A DNA stretch of 64,000 bases from an uncultured Prevotella sp. Lineage in GTDB: Bacteria > Bacteroidota > Bacteroidia > Bacteroidales > Bacteroidaceae. Where the stretch lies: NCBI GenBank assembly GCA_905233245.1, contig CAJODK010000012.1, positions 1-64,000 of the forward strand. Direction: 5' to 3'. Positions 17,477 to 25,701 of this stretch are shown one piece after another. Under the pieces are notes generated by a model. The model did no database searches. It was not told the origin of the DNA and saw only the letters and a program-made list of their open reading frames with translations. The first letter of the stretch is position 1. Each line of letters opens with the position of its first letter. A program made the translations under genes and the position numbers.

Positions 17477-18778
17477 ATGAAAAATTTCATCGAAGAACTC
17501 AAATGGCGCGGCATGCTCGCACAGGTGATGCCAGGCGCAGAAGAACTGTTACAGCGTGAAATGGTGACAGCATATCTCGGCACCGATCCTACTGCCGACT
17601 CACTCCACATAGGCCACCTCTGTGGCATCATGATGCTACGTCACCTGCAGCAGTGTGGTCACAAACCCATCATCCTCGTCGGTGGTGCTACAGGCATGAT
17701 TGGCGACCCATCAGGCAAGTCACAGGAACGCAATCTCCTTGACTCCGAGACCCTCTACCACAATCAGGAGTGCATCAAGAAGCAGGTTGCCAAGTTCCTC
17801 GATTTCGATTCAAAGGACGCCAATGCTGCCGAGATGGTCAACAACTACGACTGGATGAAGGACTTCACCTTCCTTGACTTCGCCCGCACCGTTGGCAAGC
17901 ACATCACCGTCAACTATATGATGGCTAAGGACTCCGTACAGCAGCGCCTCAACGGCACCGCACGCGACGGACTCTCCTTCACCGAGTTCACCTACCAACT
18001 CCTGCAAGGCTATGACTTCCTCCACCTATACCAGACCAAGAACTGCAAAATGCAGCTCGGCGGCAACGACCAGTGGGGCAACATGACCACAGGCACCGAA
18101 CTCATCCGTCGCACCCTGGGCAACGACCAGGAGGCATATGCTCTCACCTGCCCACTCATCACCAAGGCAGACGGCAAGAAATTTGGTAAGACAGAGAGCG
18201 GCAATATCTGGCTCGACCGCAATAGAACATCCCCATACAAGTTCTACCAGTTCTGGCTCAACGTATCTGACGATGATGCCGAAAAGTACATCAAGATTTT
18301 CACTTCTCTCACCAAGGAAACTATTGACGCTCTCGTTGAGGAACACAAGGCAGACCCAGGTCGTCGCATCCTCCAGAAGCGTCTCGCTGAGGAAGTCACC
18401 GTCATGGTTCACTCACAAGCCGACCTTGATGCTGCCATCGAAGCATCAGGCATTCTCTTCGGCAAGAGTACTAAGGAGAACCTGGAGAAACTCGACGAAC
18501 AAACCTTCCTTGATGTCTTCGAGGGTGTGGAGACCTTCACTATCAGCAAGGAGCTGCTCGGTCAACCAGCCATCGAGATACTCACCCGTGATGACTGCCG
18601 CGTATTCCCTTCCAAGGGCGAGATGCGCAAAATGGTACAAGGCGGTGGCGTCTCTATCAACAAGGAGAAACTCACCGACCAGCAGCGTCCCCTCACCTCC
18701 GATGACCTCATCGCAGGCAAGTACATACTCGCACAACGAGGTAAGAAGAACTATTTCTTAATTAAAATTAATTCTTAA
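17477..18778 (+). CDS. tyrS: Tyrosyl-tRNA synthetase
   Basis: 433 aa. Class I signatures are present: the HIGH motif as HIGHLCG near residue 46 and KMSKS-like KFGKTESGN near 233. Tyrosine recognition is seen in [12 protein letters not shown] and [12 protein letters not shown]-terminal S4 domain (about 365-433) holds [15 protein letters not shown]. The enzyme charges tRNA-Tyr. The ATG at 17477 follows a spacer rich in AACGACC repeats. Confidence 0.95.
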   Translation: MKNFIEELKWRGMLAQVMPGAEELLQREMVTAYLGTDPTADSLHIGHLCGIMMLRHLQQCGHKPIILVGGATGMIGDPSGKSQERNLLDSETLYHNQECIKKQVAKFLDFDSKDANAAEMVNNYDWMKDFTFLDFARTVGKHITVNYMMAKDSVQQRLNGTARDGLSFTEFTYQLLQGYDFLHLYQTKNCKMQLGGNDQWGNMTTGTELIRRTLGNDQEAYALTCPLITKADGKKFGKTESGNIWLDRNRTSPYKFYQFWLNVSDDDAEKYIKIFTSLTKETIDALVEEHKADPGRRILQKRLAEEVTVMVHSQADLDAAIEASGILFGKSTKENLEKLDEQTFLDVFEGVETFTISKELLGQPAIEILTRDDCRVFPSKGEMRKMVQGGGVSINKEKLTDQQRPLTSDDLIAGKYILAQRGKKNYFLIKINS

Positions 18779-18809
18779 TTCTTAATTCTTAATTCTTAAT
18801 TTTTCTTCG

Positions 18810-18817
18810 TACCTTTG
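18810..18817 (+). promoter_or_regulatory. -7 element of tRNA-Gln
   Basis: TACCTTTG, 32 bases before the mature tRNA 5' end, preceded by several copies of AATTCTT. Confidence 0.6.
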
Positions 18818-18849
18818 CAACCGCAAATCGCAAGATTTGTCACTTGGAC

Positions 18850-18920
18850 TGTCGTATGGTGTAATGGTAGCACAACAGGTTTTGGTTCTGTTTGTCGTGG
18901 TTCGAATCCGCGTACGACAA
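18850..18920 (+). tRNA. tRNA-Gln (anticodon TTG)
   Basis: Acceptor arm TGTCGTA (18850-18856) pairs perfectly with TACGACA (18913-18919). The anticodon loop TTTTGGT gives TTG for CAA codons, and the T-arm holds GGTTCGAATCC. CCA is not encoded. Confidence 0.96.
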
Positions 18921-18927
18921 CCTAAGG

Positions 18928-18975
18928 AAATCGCAAGCCACTTATATTCAAGCACTTGCGATTTTCTTTGTTTTA
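18928..18975 (+). terminator. Terminator after tRNA-Gln
   Basis: A perfect 10-bp stem AAATCGCAAG / CTTGCGATTT (18928-18937, 18955-18964) is followed by a T-rich run. The rest of the space up to 19100 shows no gene. Confidence 0.75.
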
Positions 18976-19100
18976 TTCATGATGAGGTAGAAGGAATAAG
19001 CTCAGATGCGCTTACCCACTGGACCGAAGTCGGGGGGGTAAAGCAAGAGGGCGAACTGTCTTCCAGGCCTCTTAATTATTGTTAACTAAAGTTGTTGTGG

Positions 19101-21995
19101 CTATTTCTGCAGGGTGACACCCATTATTCCGATGACGACATCGTTGGAGAGAGTGCGTAGGGTAAGACTCTTAAGTTTGCGACTGGGGTCGAGCTTCACA
19201 TCAAGCAACTGAGCAGCACCGCCATTGATTTCACGACCATAGACACCCTTTATGCCAAGGGCTTCACCGAGGCGGCGGCTGACACGGTCGCTCATCAGAT
19301 GAACACGATACGGACGCTTGCCCTCCACATGAAAAGCGTAGTCGTCGATGTAGTAGTCCTGCTCAATGGGACACCAATTGTAGGGGTTGGTGAGCAGAAC
19401 GGTCTTCGACGTTCCGTCCTGATACTCTATGCGCACCAGTCCGTTGGCGATACGGCTCTGCATCTGGTTGGTGGTGCCAGCAAGCATGAGGTAGGCATGT
19501 GAGGCACGTCCCTTGAGGGCTATGGTGAGACTGTCGGGGTAGTTGTCCCACAGCGAGGTGTACGCCACATTCCTCCCCTTAGCATCGGTGCGGAAAGGTA
19601 TGGCGGGAGCATCGTCAAGATGAGCGGTATATATATGGTCCTTGACGAGGGTACGGAAGACAGAGTCATTGGTCTCAGCACGGAGAAGTGGGTGGCACCA
19701 TTCACCAAAGCCGTTCTTGGGGATGCGCAGCGAGGTATATGGCGATGCTGGAGAGAGGTATTCGTTCTTGAAGATGTCGGTGACACGACTATTGAAGGCA
19801 CTATCCATATTCACTGGTTTGCACTGAGACGTGACGATTTCATCGAAGTCTGTGGCCAGGTAAGCCTCTCCCCCTGCCTTCCTCCGTAGGGAGGGAACAG
19901 AATGAGTCTTAGAACACTTCTGCAACTCGATATGCTGTGTGAGGTCATTGCTGCAAACTGTCTCACGATAGCGACCACCGCCGATGTTCTGACGGATAAC
20001 AATCTGCAACTGCTGTGGCAAGCGCTGATGGATATCGTAAATCTCCTTGTCGCCCTCACGACGGAAGGAGAAGTCAATATAGGGAGTATGGACGCTGGCA
20101 GAGTCCCATGCCTCGGGGAAGCCTGGACGGATATACAGTTTGCCATTGAGGGCATCGGGAGTGATACCATATAGTCCCTGTATGGCGGTCTTGGCGGTAA
20201 TGCCTACATTGTCAGAGAAATCGCGATACACCTCACCACGTGCAGCATCGTAGTAGCTGACCTGACCGATGTTGGCTGGCGACTGACCAAGGTACATCTC
20301 GTCGAGCAATACACCCTTCATCAGGTGGAATGCCTCATCAGCGCGCCCAGCATGGAAATAAGCCAGCGCTGTATGCATCACCTCAGCATGCGCCACATTA
20401 TTGGTGCTCCACACATAGGGCAGCCAGTTGGTGGTGGAGAGTATATAATAGTTATTAACGGGAACGTTAATAGGAATATGTGGTATTACCTCATCAACAT
20501 AGCGCGTGGCGAGGTAGGCTTGTTCGGGAGTACAGGCATAACTGTCGATAGGGGTATATACAGTCCATAGAGCTGCACTGGGGTGCTGACGCTGCAAACC
20601 CATCAGGTCTTTATACTCCGCCCAGCAACCTTCCTCGGGCATCCAGAGTTCACGATTCATGGCAGCAAGTATCTTCTCCGCCTCTGCTCGGTAAGGCGTG
20701 GGATCTTCACCTATGATTTCGGCTATTCGGGCAGCCACCGTATTACAACGATAGTTGTAGGCGGTAGAGTGCGTCACGCCACCACTATTATAATACAGTC
20801 CGTCGCTCGCCCATATACAACAGTAGGCATCGTAGAGGCCGTCATCGTTGGGGTCCCAGTTGAGTTTCTCCCAAGCAATATGACTTGTCAGCACCGGCCA
20901 CATCTTTCTTAGGTAGGCAGAGTCTGCATCAAACTGGAAGTGCCACAGCAGTTCGTCGATGTAGTTGAGATTCATATCGTAGTGGTGGAACTTGTCGTTG
21001 CGGTGTGGCGAACGACAGATATAGCCATTGGAATACATCGGAGTACCCCACTTATACTCTGCACGACAGAGATTCTCCTGAGCCGACTGCGTAGGGTGCG
21101 GGATAGTGCAAGGCACGTCAGTGACCATACTCTCAGCATAGGCATCGAAATGATGACGGGCTCTGTCATGCCAACCGAGGAAGTCACCCATATATGCTGC
21201 GCGCCAACCGGGAATCTGCATGCGCCACGCTACAGCGCCATGAAGGAAGGTGTCACCATCCCACGCTCCATCGCCAGCAGTGACCAAAACACCACCCAGA
21301 GTATTGACATACGGGTCAGGAGTGCTGAAAGTCACCATACTAGCCAACTCGCTGCGATACCGTTCACAACGGTCATACTCCTCTGCACTGCCATCATCAC
21401 CCAAGGTAATCAGTTGCTGGGAGATAGTCATATAGGTAATGTTGTTGGTAGCGTCCCAGTCGAGGGACTGCAACTGTTTCTTGTCGGGCGATGCCTCAAG
21501 AGAACCTGCTTCCTCAGCATTCATGTCACCCGAGCGTTTGAGTTTCTGGTTGGCGATTTCGCAACACTCAGCATGCGCCGTAACGACACCCTTGAAACCA
21601 CTGGTCACTATCTTCCAGATACCACCCTGACGGTCAGGAAAAGCGAGGACTGACATCTCCACCTTGCCACTACCCCACCCCTTGTCGGTGAGCACATAAC
21701 TGCGACGACCCGCCGTATAGCGGGCCTCACAATGGTCTGTCTCATCAAGCCGCGTGGTCTTGCCATTAACCGTGAGCGAAAAACTGATATTGCGACTATC
21801 CTTCTTCTTATAAGCCACGAAGATGGGGCGGTCGCTGGTCTCAAGGCGGTCCTCATCATGACTGCCATAGAGAGCCCGCGTGTAACGGTTCTCGCCATTA
21901 ACGCACACGAAGTCCTGACCGTCGGGGCGATACTGCCACGTGCGCGCCGACATGCTGAGGGATAGCATGCAGAGTATGGCGATGAAGGAGAGCAT
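19101..21995 (-). CDS. Secreted DUF4450-like (alpha/alpha)6-barrel carbohydrate-active protein
   Basis: 964 aa from the ATG at 21995, which opens a signal peptide (MLSFIAILCMLSLSMSARTW). A beta-sandwich-like N-terminal part (about 20-230) is followed by a helical barrel with WRAAYMGDFLGWHDRARHHF, NWDPNDDGLYDAYCCIWASD, SAALWTVYTPIDSYACT and NTVAARIAEI, and a beta-rich C-terminal third. This order resembles DUF4450 proteins, which sit in glycan-use loci of Bacteroidota; the substrate is unknown. The nearby pectinases make pectin side chains a reasonable guess only. An in-frame GC-rich palindromic insert encodes VPSLRRKAGGEA (minus strand at 19898-19863). It lacks the NGKLxI tail of the other secreted proteins. 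Confidence 0.65.
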   Translation of the reverse strand: MLSFIAILCMLSLSMSARTWQYRPDGQDFVCVNGENRYTRALYGSHDEDRLETSDRPIFVAYKKKDSRNISFSLTVNGKTTRLDETDHCEARYTAGRRSYVLTDKGWGSGKVEMSVLAFPDRQGGIWKIVTSGFKGVVTAHAECCEIANQKLKRSGDMNAEEAGSLEASPDKKQLQSLDWDATNNITYMTISQQLITLGDDGSAEEYDRCERYRSELASMVTFSTPDPYVNTLGGVLVTAGDGAWDGDTFLHGAVAWRMQIPGWRAAYMGDFLGWHDRARHHFDAYAESMVTDVPCTIPHPTQSAQENLCRAEYKWGTPMYSNGYICRSPHRNDKFHHYDMNLNYIDELLWHFQFDADSAYLRKMWPVLTSHIAWEKLNWDPNDDGLYDAYCCIWASDGLYYNSGGVTHSTAYNYRCNTVAARIAEIIGEDPTPYRAEAEKILAAMNRELWMPEEGCWAEYKDLMGLQRQHPSAALWTVYTPIDSYACTPEQAYLATRYVDEVIPHIPINVPVNNYYILSTTNWLPYVWSTNNVAHAEVMHTALAYFHAGRADEAFHLMKGVLLDEMYLGQSPANIGQVSYYDAARGEVYRDFSDNVGITAKTAIQGLYGITPDALNGKLYIRPGFPEAWDSASVHTPYIDFSFRREGDKEIYDIHQRLPQQLQIVIRQNIGGGRYRETVCSNDLTQHIELQKCSKTHSVPSLRRKAGGEAYLATDFDEIVTSQCKPVNMDSAFNSRVTDIFKNEYLSPASPYTSLRIPKNGFGEWCHPLLRAETNDSVFRTLVKDHIYTAHLDDAPAIPFRTDAKGRNVAYTSLWDNYPDSLTIALKGRASHAYLMLAGTTNQMQSRIANGLVRIEYQDGTSKTVLLTNPYNWCPIEQDYYIDDYAFHVEGKRPYRVHLMSDRVSRRLGEALGIKGVYGREINGGAAQLLDVKLDPSRKLKSLTLRTLSNDVVIGIMGVTLQK
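19863..19898. repeat. GC-rich palindromic element, in frame inside the DUF4450-like gene
   Basis: Minus strand: TTCCCTCC, loop TAC, GGAGGAA, then GCAGGGGGAGAGG. It is the most diverged coding copy. Confidence 0.6.
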
Positions 21996-22028
21996 ATCTA
22001 TTTCTACTTTATCTAGGTTCCATCTCTG

Positions 22029-22060
22029 CAAAGTTACAAACTATTTCGTTATCCTCCAAA
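22029..22060 (-). promoter_or_regulatory. Promoter of the DUF4450-like gene (first copy of a duplicated promoter block)
   Basis: Minus strand TTTG (22060-22057), 20 nt, TAACTTTG (22036-22029). The -33 box lies at the end of repeat A (22056-22128). Confidence 0.75.
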
Positions 22061-22128
22061 TTTTTCGTTAAAAATGGGGGTGAAAAGCACCAATTGATAT
22101 ATGTCAAGTGGCGCGGAGCTGTACTGCT
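22056..22128 (-). repeat. Direct repeat A, copy 1 (promoter-proximal)
   Basis: 73 bases that recur at 23332-23404 with two differences. In both places the repeat ends at the -33 box of a promoter and points leftward. It contains GGCGCGGAGCTGTACTGCT and CAATTGATATATGTCAAGTG. Confidence 0.9.
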
Positions 22129-22329
22129 TTTTATTGTTTTTGCTTTCGAGGTCTTTTTATAACGATAGTTATGTGATAAGTGATATGACCTGGGCGTGAG
22201 AGCTTGCTCTCAAAGGCAAGGGCATAGCGATTAGCACGTCAGTTACATCGTAACTATAGACCGAAGAAAGGGTTATTTCTGTTTTTTTTGGAAAATATAT
22301 TCGGAAGATTCGTGAGATTCGTGGTCTAG

Positions 22330-22422
22330 AATAAAAATAGATGTCCCGACCACCGCTGTGGCCAGGACATCCGATACATAAATTTGCTTTGTTATTTATA
22401 AGCAATTATACAATCCTCATTG
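22330..22422 (-). repeat. Direct repeat B, copy 1, containing a strong terminator
   Basis: 93 bases that recur at 23478-23570 with one difference that I can see. On the minus strand it holds a 14-bp hairpin GATGTCCTGGCCAC / GTGGTCGGGACATC followed by TATTTTTAT, which terminates the kinase-like gene. Similarity continues past the core into the last codons of that gene. The 200 bases between repeats A and B (22129-22329) show no gene. Confidence 0.9.
22331..22371 (-). terminator. Terminator of the kinase-like gene
   Basis: 14-bp stem (one GU pair) within repeat B copy 1, with a U-rich tail at 22338-22331. Confidence 0.85.
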
Positions 22423-22440
22423 GAGGAGGATGTATAATTT

Positions 22441-23274
22441 TTAGAATGCATCCTCGAAGTCGACGTGAAAGCTAACATCAGTAGTAAGTACTCTCGTACC
22501 TCCTGATCTTAATTCGGGAGTATTAATACGAATATCACAGTCAACAACGCAGATAGGACCATCTACAGAGCGAATAACATTCTCATCGTGCATGTCGCTT
22601 AGGTATATGTCAGGAGTAGCGTATGTCCAGTTCCTTGGATTCTTCAATTCAAATCCCATATGCTCCATGTACTCCTCGATTTCATCGTCTGATAGATGTG
22701 AACCTCTTATATACGGTTGTTCTACAAGGATCTTGAATTCTCCATCCTTATTACGTCCAAATCCCAGTACAGAAAGTCCCGTTTCAGGGAAATATGTATT
22801 ATGCAGTGCTATTCTGTCGAGTGCCAGAATAGGAGTAATGAAATAATCAAGTCCGATGCTTTTCACCAGTGTTGCGCCATGGTCAAATACCACAGCCTCT
22901 CCCCCCTCAGCTATTCCTTCTCCTAGAGTTTGTTGCAGGACATCATCTATAGAGTCCGTCCAGCATCCTATGCTCTTAGCCCACAGTTCTATGCAGTTTT
23001 CTTGCTTCTTGCCCTGTTGGCACTCTCTTTCGAAATCGCTGACATTCTTCGGAGAGTCTGTATCTGCTCTATCTTCTGCTCCCGCGAGTATGGATGCAAT
23101 GACATTCGTCTCACCGCCCGTTGCGCAGCCATGCTGTTCTCTCGGTGAAAATCGTTTATATACAAGCCTTCCGCTGATAAATTGCTCTGCATAATAATTA
23201 AGTCTTTTAAGTCCTTCGGGTGTGAAGCCATCTTCTATTATTTTCCGTATGGATACCCAAAAGTCCGAGTTTGT
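22441..23274 (-). CDS. Polyvalent-protein-type protein kinase-like domain protein
   Basis: 277 aa from the ATG at 23274 (MTNSDFWVSIRKIIEDGFTP). Residues about 110-250 resemble the kinase domain found in polyvalent proteins of mobile elements: a glycine-rich loop LGEGIAEGGEAVVF, a lysine in ATLVKSIG, LDRIALHNTYFPETGLSVLG, EQPYIRG, then an HRD/DFG-like stretch YLSDMHDENVI ... VVDCDIR. The N-terminal part has FSPREQHGCATGGETNVIAS. Activity is unproven. The C-terminus is VDFEDAF, related at DNA level to an orphan tail (QDAEFEDDF) at 23592 and similar to the end of the 56-aa peptide at 25489. Promoter and terminator are both parts of duplicated blocks, so the gene looks like a cassette. Confidence 0.65.
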   Translation of the reverse strand, partial: TNSDFWVSIRKIIEDGFTPEGLKRLNYYAEQFISGRLVYKRFSPREQHGCATGGETNVIASILAGAEDRADTDSPKNVSDFERECQQGKKQENCIELWAKSIGCWTDSIDDVLQQTLGEGIAEGGEAVVFDHGATLVKSIGLDYFITPILALDRIALHNTYFPETGLSVLGFGRNKDGEFKILVEQPYIRGSHLSDDEIEEYMEHMGFELKNPRNWTYATPDIYLSDMHDENVIRSVDGPICVVDCDIRINTPELRSGGTRVLTTDVSFHVDFEDAF

Positions 23275-23304
23275 CATTATATTGATATTGTTTGATTCCA
23301 CCTG

Positions 23305-23336
23305 CAAAGTTACGATTAAGTTTTGAAACTACCAAA
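23305..23336 (-). promoter_or_regulatory. Promoter of the kinase-like gene (second copy of the promoter block)
   Basis: Minus strand TTTG (23336-23333), 20 nt, TAACTTTG (23312-23305); the same spacing and the same repeat A context as at 22029. Confidence 0.78.
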
Positions 23337-23404
23337 TTTTTCGTTAAAAATGGGGGCGAAAACCACCAATTGATATATGTCAAGTGGCGCGGAGCTGTAC
23401 TGCT
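23332..23404 (-). repeat. Direct repeat A, copy 2
   Basis: Second copy of the 73-base block at 22056-22128, again directly upstream of a -33 box. Confidence 0.9.
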
Positions 23405-23477
23405 GTGGGGATGACTAAAGTCTAAGGTCTAAGGTCAAAGTTGGGAAAGAACAAAGACTGTTTTGCGATGTTAAGTG

Positions 23478-23570
23478 AATAAAAATAGATGTCCCGACCA
23501 CCGCTGTGGTCAGGACATCCGATACATAAATTTGCTTTGTTATTTATAAGCAATTATACAATCCTCATTG
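23478..23570 (-). repeat. Direct repeat B, copy 2
   Basis: Second copy of the 93-base block at 22330-22422, downstream of the TIR / two-TM operon. The spacer 23405-23477 holds only short AAGGTCTAAGGTC-like repeats. Confidence 0.9.
23479..23520 (-). terminator. Terminator of the TIR / two-TM operon
   Basis: 14-bp hairpin GATGTCCTGACCAC / GTGGTCGGGACATC with a U-rich tail, inside repeat B copy 2. Confidence 0.85.
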
Positions 23571-23588
23571 AAGCATTTTGTATAATAT

Positions 23589-23630
23589 TTAGAAGTCATC
23601 TTCGAACTCGGCATCTTGATCTATTTGTCT
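23589..23630 (-). pseudogene. Orphan C-terminal tail RQIDQDAEFEDDF
   Basis: Immediately after the two-TM gene, a stop-bounded frame reads RQIDQDAEFEDDF and TAA, then the same AT-rich bases and terminator that follow the kinase-like gene. It is homologous at DNA level to the VDFEDAF end of that gene and shares DAEFEDDF with the 56-aa peptide. It looks like the surviving 3' end of a gene whose body was replaced by the TIR operon. Confidence 0.5.
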
Positions 23631-24244
23631 CTAATTTTATCTCTAGCCTTAATTGCATTATTCTCACTGCCATTATTAGCGCAGTTGTTCAGGCTTTCTT
23701 GTGATTTTATAGCATTCACAATTGAATCCAACTTGGTTCCAATCTCCTGTAGAGGAGTTTTTAGGTCTTGGGGCGATTGAGATACTCTGTTACTCATAAA
23801 GCACGACAGTAATAATACTAAAAACAAGATAATTGGATAAAACATCACAATAGATTTCGATTTTAAGCAATGTTTCTTTATGGAACAACTGTTATTTCCT
23901 TTTGGTATTGATATATCGAATCTGTAGATCAGATCTTTCCACGTATTATCACCATTATGATACCTTGTAATAAACTCTTTCTCATGCTTGCGAAACTTGT
24001 TCTCGAGTAACAGATAATAGAAGTCTAATGCCCAAAACATGCAGATAGGGATAACAGCAATCAAAAGATATTCATTTAACTCAACTGAAGCAGCACACAG
24101 TGCAATTAGAGCCGTAACAATAGTTAATGTCCAATTTTTACAATTTGAACTGTTGGATGCCATTCTGTTTATGGTATCCTGAAGCATCTGCAGATACTGA
24201 CGAACATCCGTCACTTCATATATTTCTTTTTGTTGCTCACTCAT
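23621..24244 (-). CDS. Two-TM membrane protein, partner of the TIR protein
   Basis: 207 aa. Two adjacent N-terminal helices are followed by a later one: about 38-52 (WTLTIVTALIALCAA), 57-78 (EYLLIAVIPICMFWALDFYY) and 133-150 (IVMFYPIILFLVLLLSCFM). The start EIYEVTDVRQYLQMLQDTIN and RMASNSSNCKNWTLTIVTAL resemble a widespread uncharacterised membrane family that I recall near defence genes. It starts four bases after the TIR gene stops, so the two are one operon. The expected role is a membrane effector or sensor paired with the TIR enzyme; this is inference. AT-richer than the housekeeping genes, which suggests transfer. Confidence 0.65.
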   Translation of the reverse strand: MSEQQKEIYEVTDVRQYLQMLQDTINRMASNSSNCKNWTLTIVTALIALCAASVELNEYLLIAVIPICMFWALDFYYLLLENKFRKHEKEFITRYHNGDNTWKDLIYRFDISIPKGNNSCSIKKHCLKSKSIVMFYPIILFLVLLLSCFMSNRVSQSPQDLKTPLQEIGTKLDSIVNAIKSQESLNNCANNGSENNAIKARDKIRDK

Positions 24245-24248
24245 AAAT

Positions 24249-25370
24249 TTATACTATTGGTAAGTTATTATCCACTTGACAATATTCACAATCCTTTAGG
24301 TATTCTGGTACTTCTAATGTTATAACACCTGGCTTGTAAACTACAACTTTTTTATTATGCTCTTTGAAATAATTTACTTCACGCTCAGTATATTGTGAAA
24401 GAATAGCATTATCAGTCATCACATAAAGTAATACGTCCGATTGGTCCATACGTAGTTCCAGTGCAGGCCAAGTATCTTCGTTTTGATTTTTTCGATTCAA
24501 CATTACACCGTCATTAACCCAATCAATATAAACCACCTTGCCAAGACTATTCAAGTGTCTTTTAATATTAAGGAGTTCCTTCGCATCAAGAGAACTGTGG
24601 GAAAGGAACACATCAAATCTCTGATAGAGCAACTCTTGATTATCATACAGCAGATGAAGAAGTTCCGTAGGATTTTTCTTAATATCAATTGGCTTTAGCG
24701 CAGATTTCTTTCTTTTGCCCTTCCTTTCTCTTGCCAACCAAGGGCGTTCGCCCATGCGCAATAAAGATTTATAGGCTACCACGCGAAGGTCATAATTCTT
24801 GTCACAAGCATTAACTTTTTCCAAGAATGCAACGGTTTCCCTACATTTAAATTGTGCCGCCTCTATCAAAATAAGGTAACGAGCATTAATGTTGAGCGTA
24901 TCACGTTTGCGCACATCAAAATAGGTTTTTACCAAAGCATTTATATATGGAGGACAGACATCCTGTACATGAACAAGATTTTCTGCATTTTTTTTGCTAC
25001 GTTCATTCATCTTCCTTGTAGCGTTATTCTTGAGTTCATGCTTGAACGTATTTATTTCTTCATCTGACAGTGTACGTTTATTCACGCGTTTAATTTTTGC
25101 ATTTCGCTCCAGGAATTTTTCTGGAGTTGAAAAGGACACTGTTCTAAGATTTTTCTTCTTTCTTCGTATATAATCGTTCTTACGACTATTGCAATAATAA
25201 CAGATATCCTCCCATGTGTAAGGGAAATATTCTTTAAATGCTTCAAGGTAATCCTGAAAGCTAAATCCAACAGGAAGAATATTCACAAGTTTTTTGGATA
25301 AGATTGCGAGATGAAACCCTTTTAGTACAATTTTCTCTCTATAATATTGCCTTCGATAGTAAATTGACAT
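24249..25370 (-). CDS. TIR-domain protein, candidate anti-phage NADase or signal synthase
   Basis: 373 aa from the ATG at 25370 (MSIYYRRQYYREKIVL); a longer frame from TTG 25397 is possible. The last 125 residues form a TIR domain: strand 1 FDVFLSHSSLDAKELL, strand 2 KVVYIDWVND, then SDVLLYVMTDNAILSQYTER with the Glu expected at the active site of NAD-cleaving TIRs, and KKVVVYKPG. The N-terminal 250 residues are basic and unlike any domain I know. Bacterial TIR proteins in defence systems cleave NAD or make cyclic ADP-ribose signals. The adjacent two-TM gene four bases downstream makes a two-gene system likely. Confidence 0.72.
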   Translation of the reverse strand: MSIYYRRQYYREKIVLKGFHLAILSKKLVNILPVGFSFQDYLEAFKEYFPYTWEDICYYCNSRKNDYIRRKKKNLRTVSFSTPEKFLERNAKIKRVNKRTLSDEEINTFKHELKNNATRKMNERSKKNAENLVHVQDVCPPYINALVKTYFDVRKRDTLNINARYLILIEAAQFKCRETVAFLEKVNACDKNYDLRVVAYKSLLRMGERPWLARERKGKRKKSALKPIDIKKNPTELLHLLYDNQELLYQRFDVFLSHSSLDAKELLNIKRHLNSLGKVVYIDWVNDGVMLNRKNQNEDTWPALELRMDQSDVLLYVMTDNAILSQYTEREVNYFKEHNKKVVVYKPGVITLEVPEYLKDCEYCQVDNNLPIV

Positions 25371-25430
25371 TATATTATTGTTTAAGGAGTTACTCAACTT
25401 GTTTTATAATAGTCTTAGGTTTTAATCATT

Positions 25431-25461
25431 CAGCCCCACCCCTGTAGTGAGGGTGGGGCTG
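25431..25461 (-). other. Stable stem-loop between the peptide gene and the TIR gene
   Basis: A perfect 11-bp stem CAGCCCCACCC / GGGTGGGGCTG with a 9-base loop. No U-run follows on either strand, so it is more likely an RNA stability or attenuation element than a full terminator. Confidence 0.6.
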
Positions 25462-25488
25462 AAATATACATTTATTGATGATTGTTGA

Positions 25489-25659
25489 TTACTCGAAGTC
25501 CCCTTCGAAGTCGTCCTCAAACTCTGCATCCATGGAGAGAGTTCCACCTGGTGTTGGTGTAGTTGATGGTGTCTCATTCATGCCCATTGATGTACACACC
25601 ATGTTTGTAAGCTTAATTTCTACAGCCTTAACAGAAGGCTCGATATATTCTTTTTTCAT
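25489..25659 (-). CDS. 56-aa peptide with conserved N-terminus and acidic aromatic tail
   Basis: Begins MKKEYIEPSVKAVEIKLTN, followed by MVCTSMGMNE, a TPSTTPTPGGT hinge and the tail MDAEFEDDFEGDFE. The pattern MKKxYxxPxxxxxxI ... L/M ... S recalls numerous short Bacteroidota proteins of unknown function. There is no TM helix and one cysteine. The tail DAEFEDDF is identical to that of the orphan 3' fragment at 23592 and close to the end of the kinase-like protein. It lies 42 bases after the secreted protein at 25702 in the same direction and before the TIR gene. It is not known whether it is a modified peptide, a toxin or a regulator. Confidence 0.6.
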   Translation of the reverse strand: MKKEYIEPSVKAVEIKLTNMVCTSMGMNETPSTTPTPGGTLSMDAEFEDDFEGDFE

Positions 25660-25701
25660 TTCGTCTCTGAATTTTTAAAGATTAATACTAAGTCTTCTTT
25701 T

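Noticed and set aside
18837..19085. 82-codon open frame over tRNA-Gln
   Set aside because: It crosses the tRNA and its terminator and has no protein-like features.
22129..22329. Possible regulatory RNA between repeats A and B
   Set aside because: Short inverted repeats (ATAACGATAGTTAT, CTTGCTCTCAAAGGCAAG) exist, but there is no promoter-terminator pair and no larger fold that I can support.
22888..22912. GGGGGGAG stretch in the kinase-like gene considered as another palindromic element
   Set aside because: It encodes the expected glycine-rich loop GIAEGGEAVV and lacks the paired arms.
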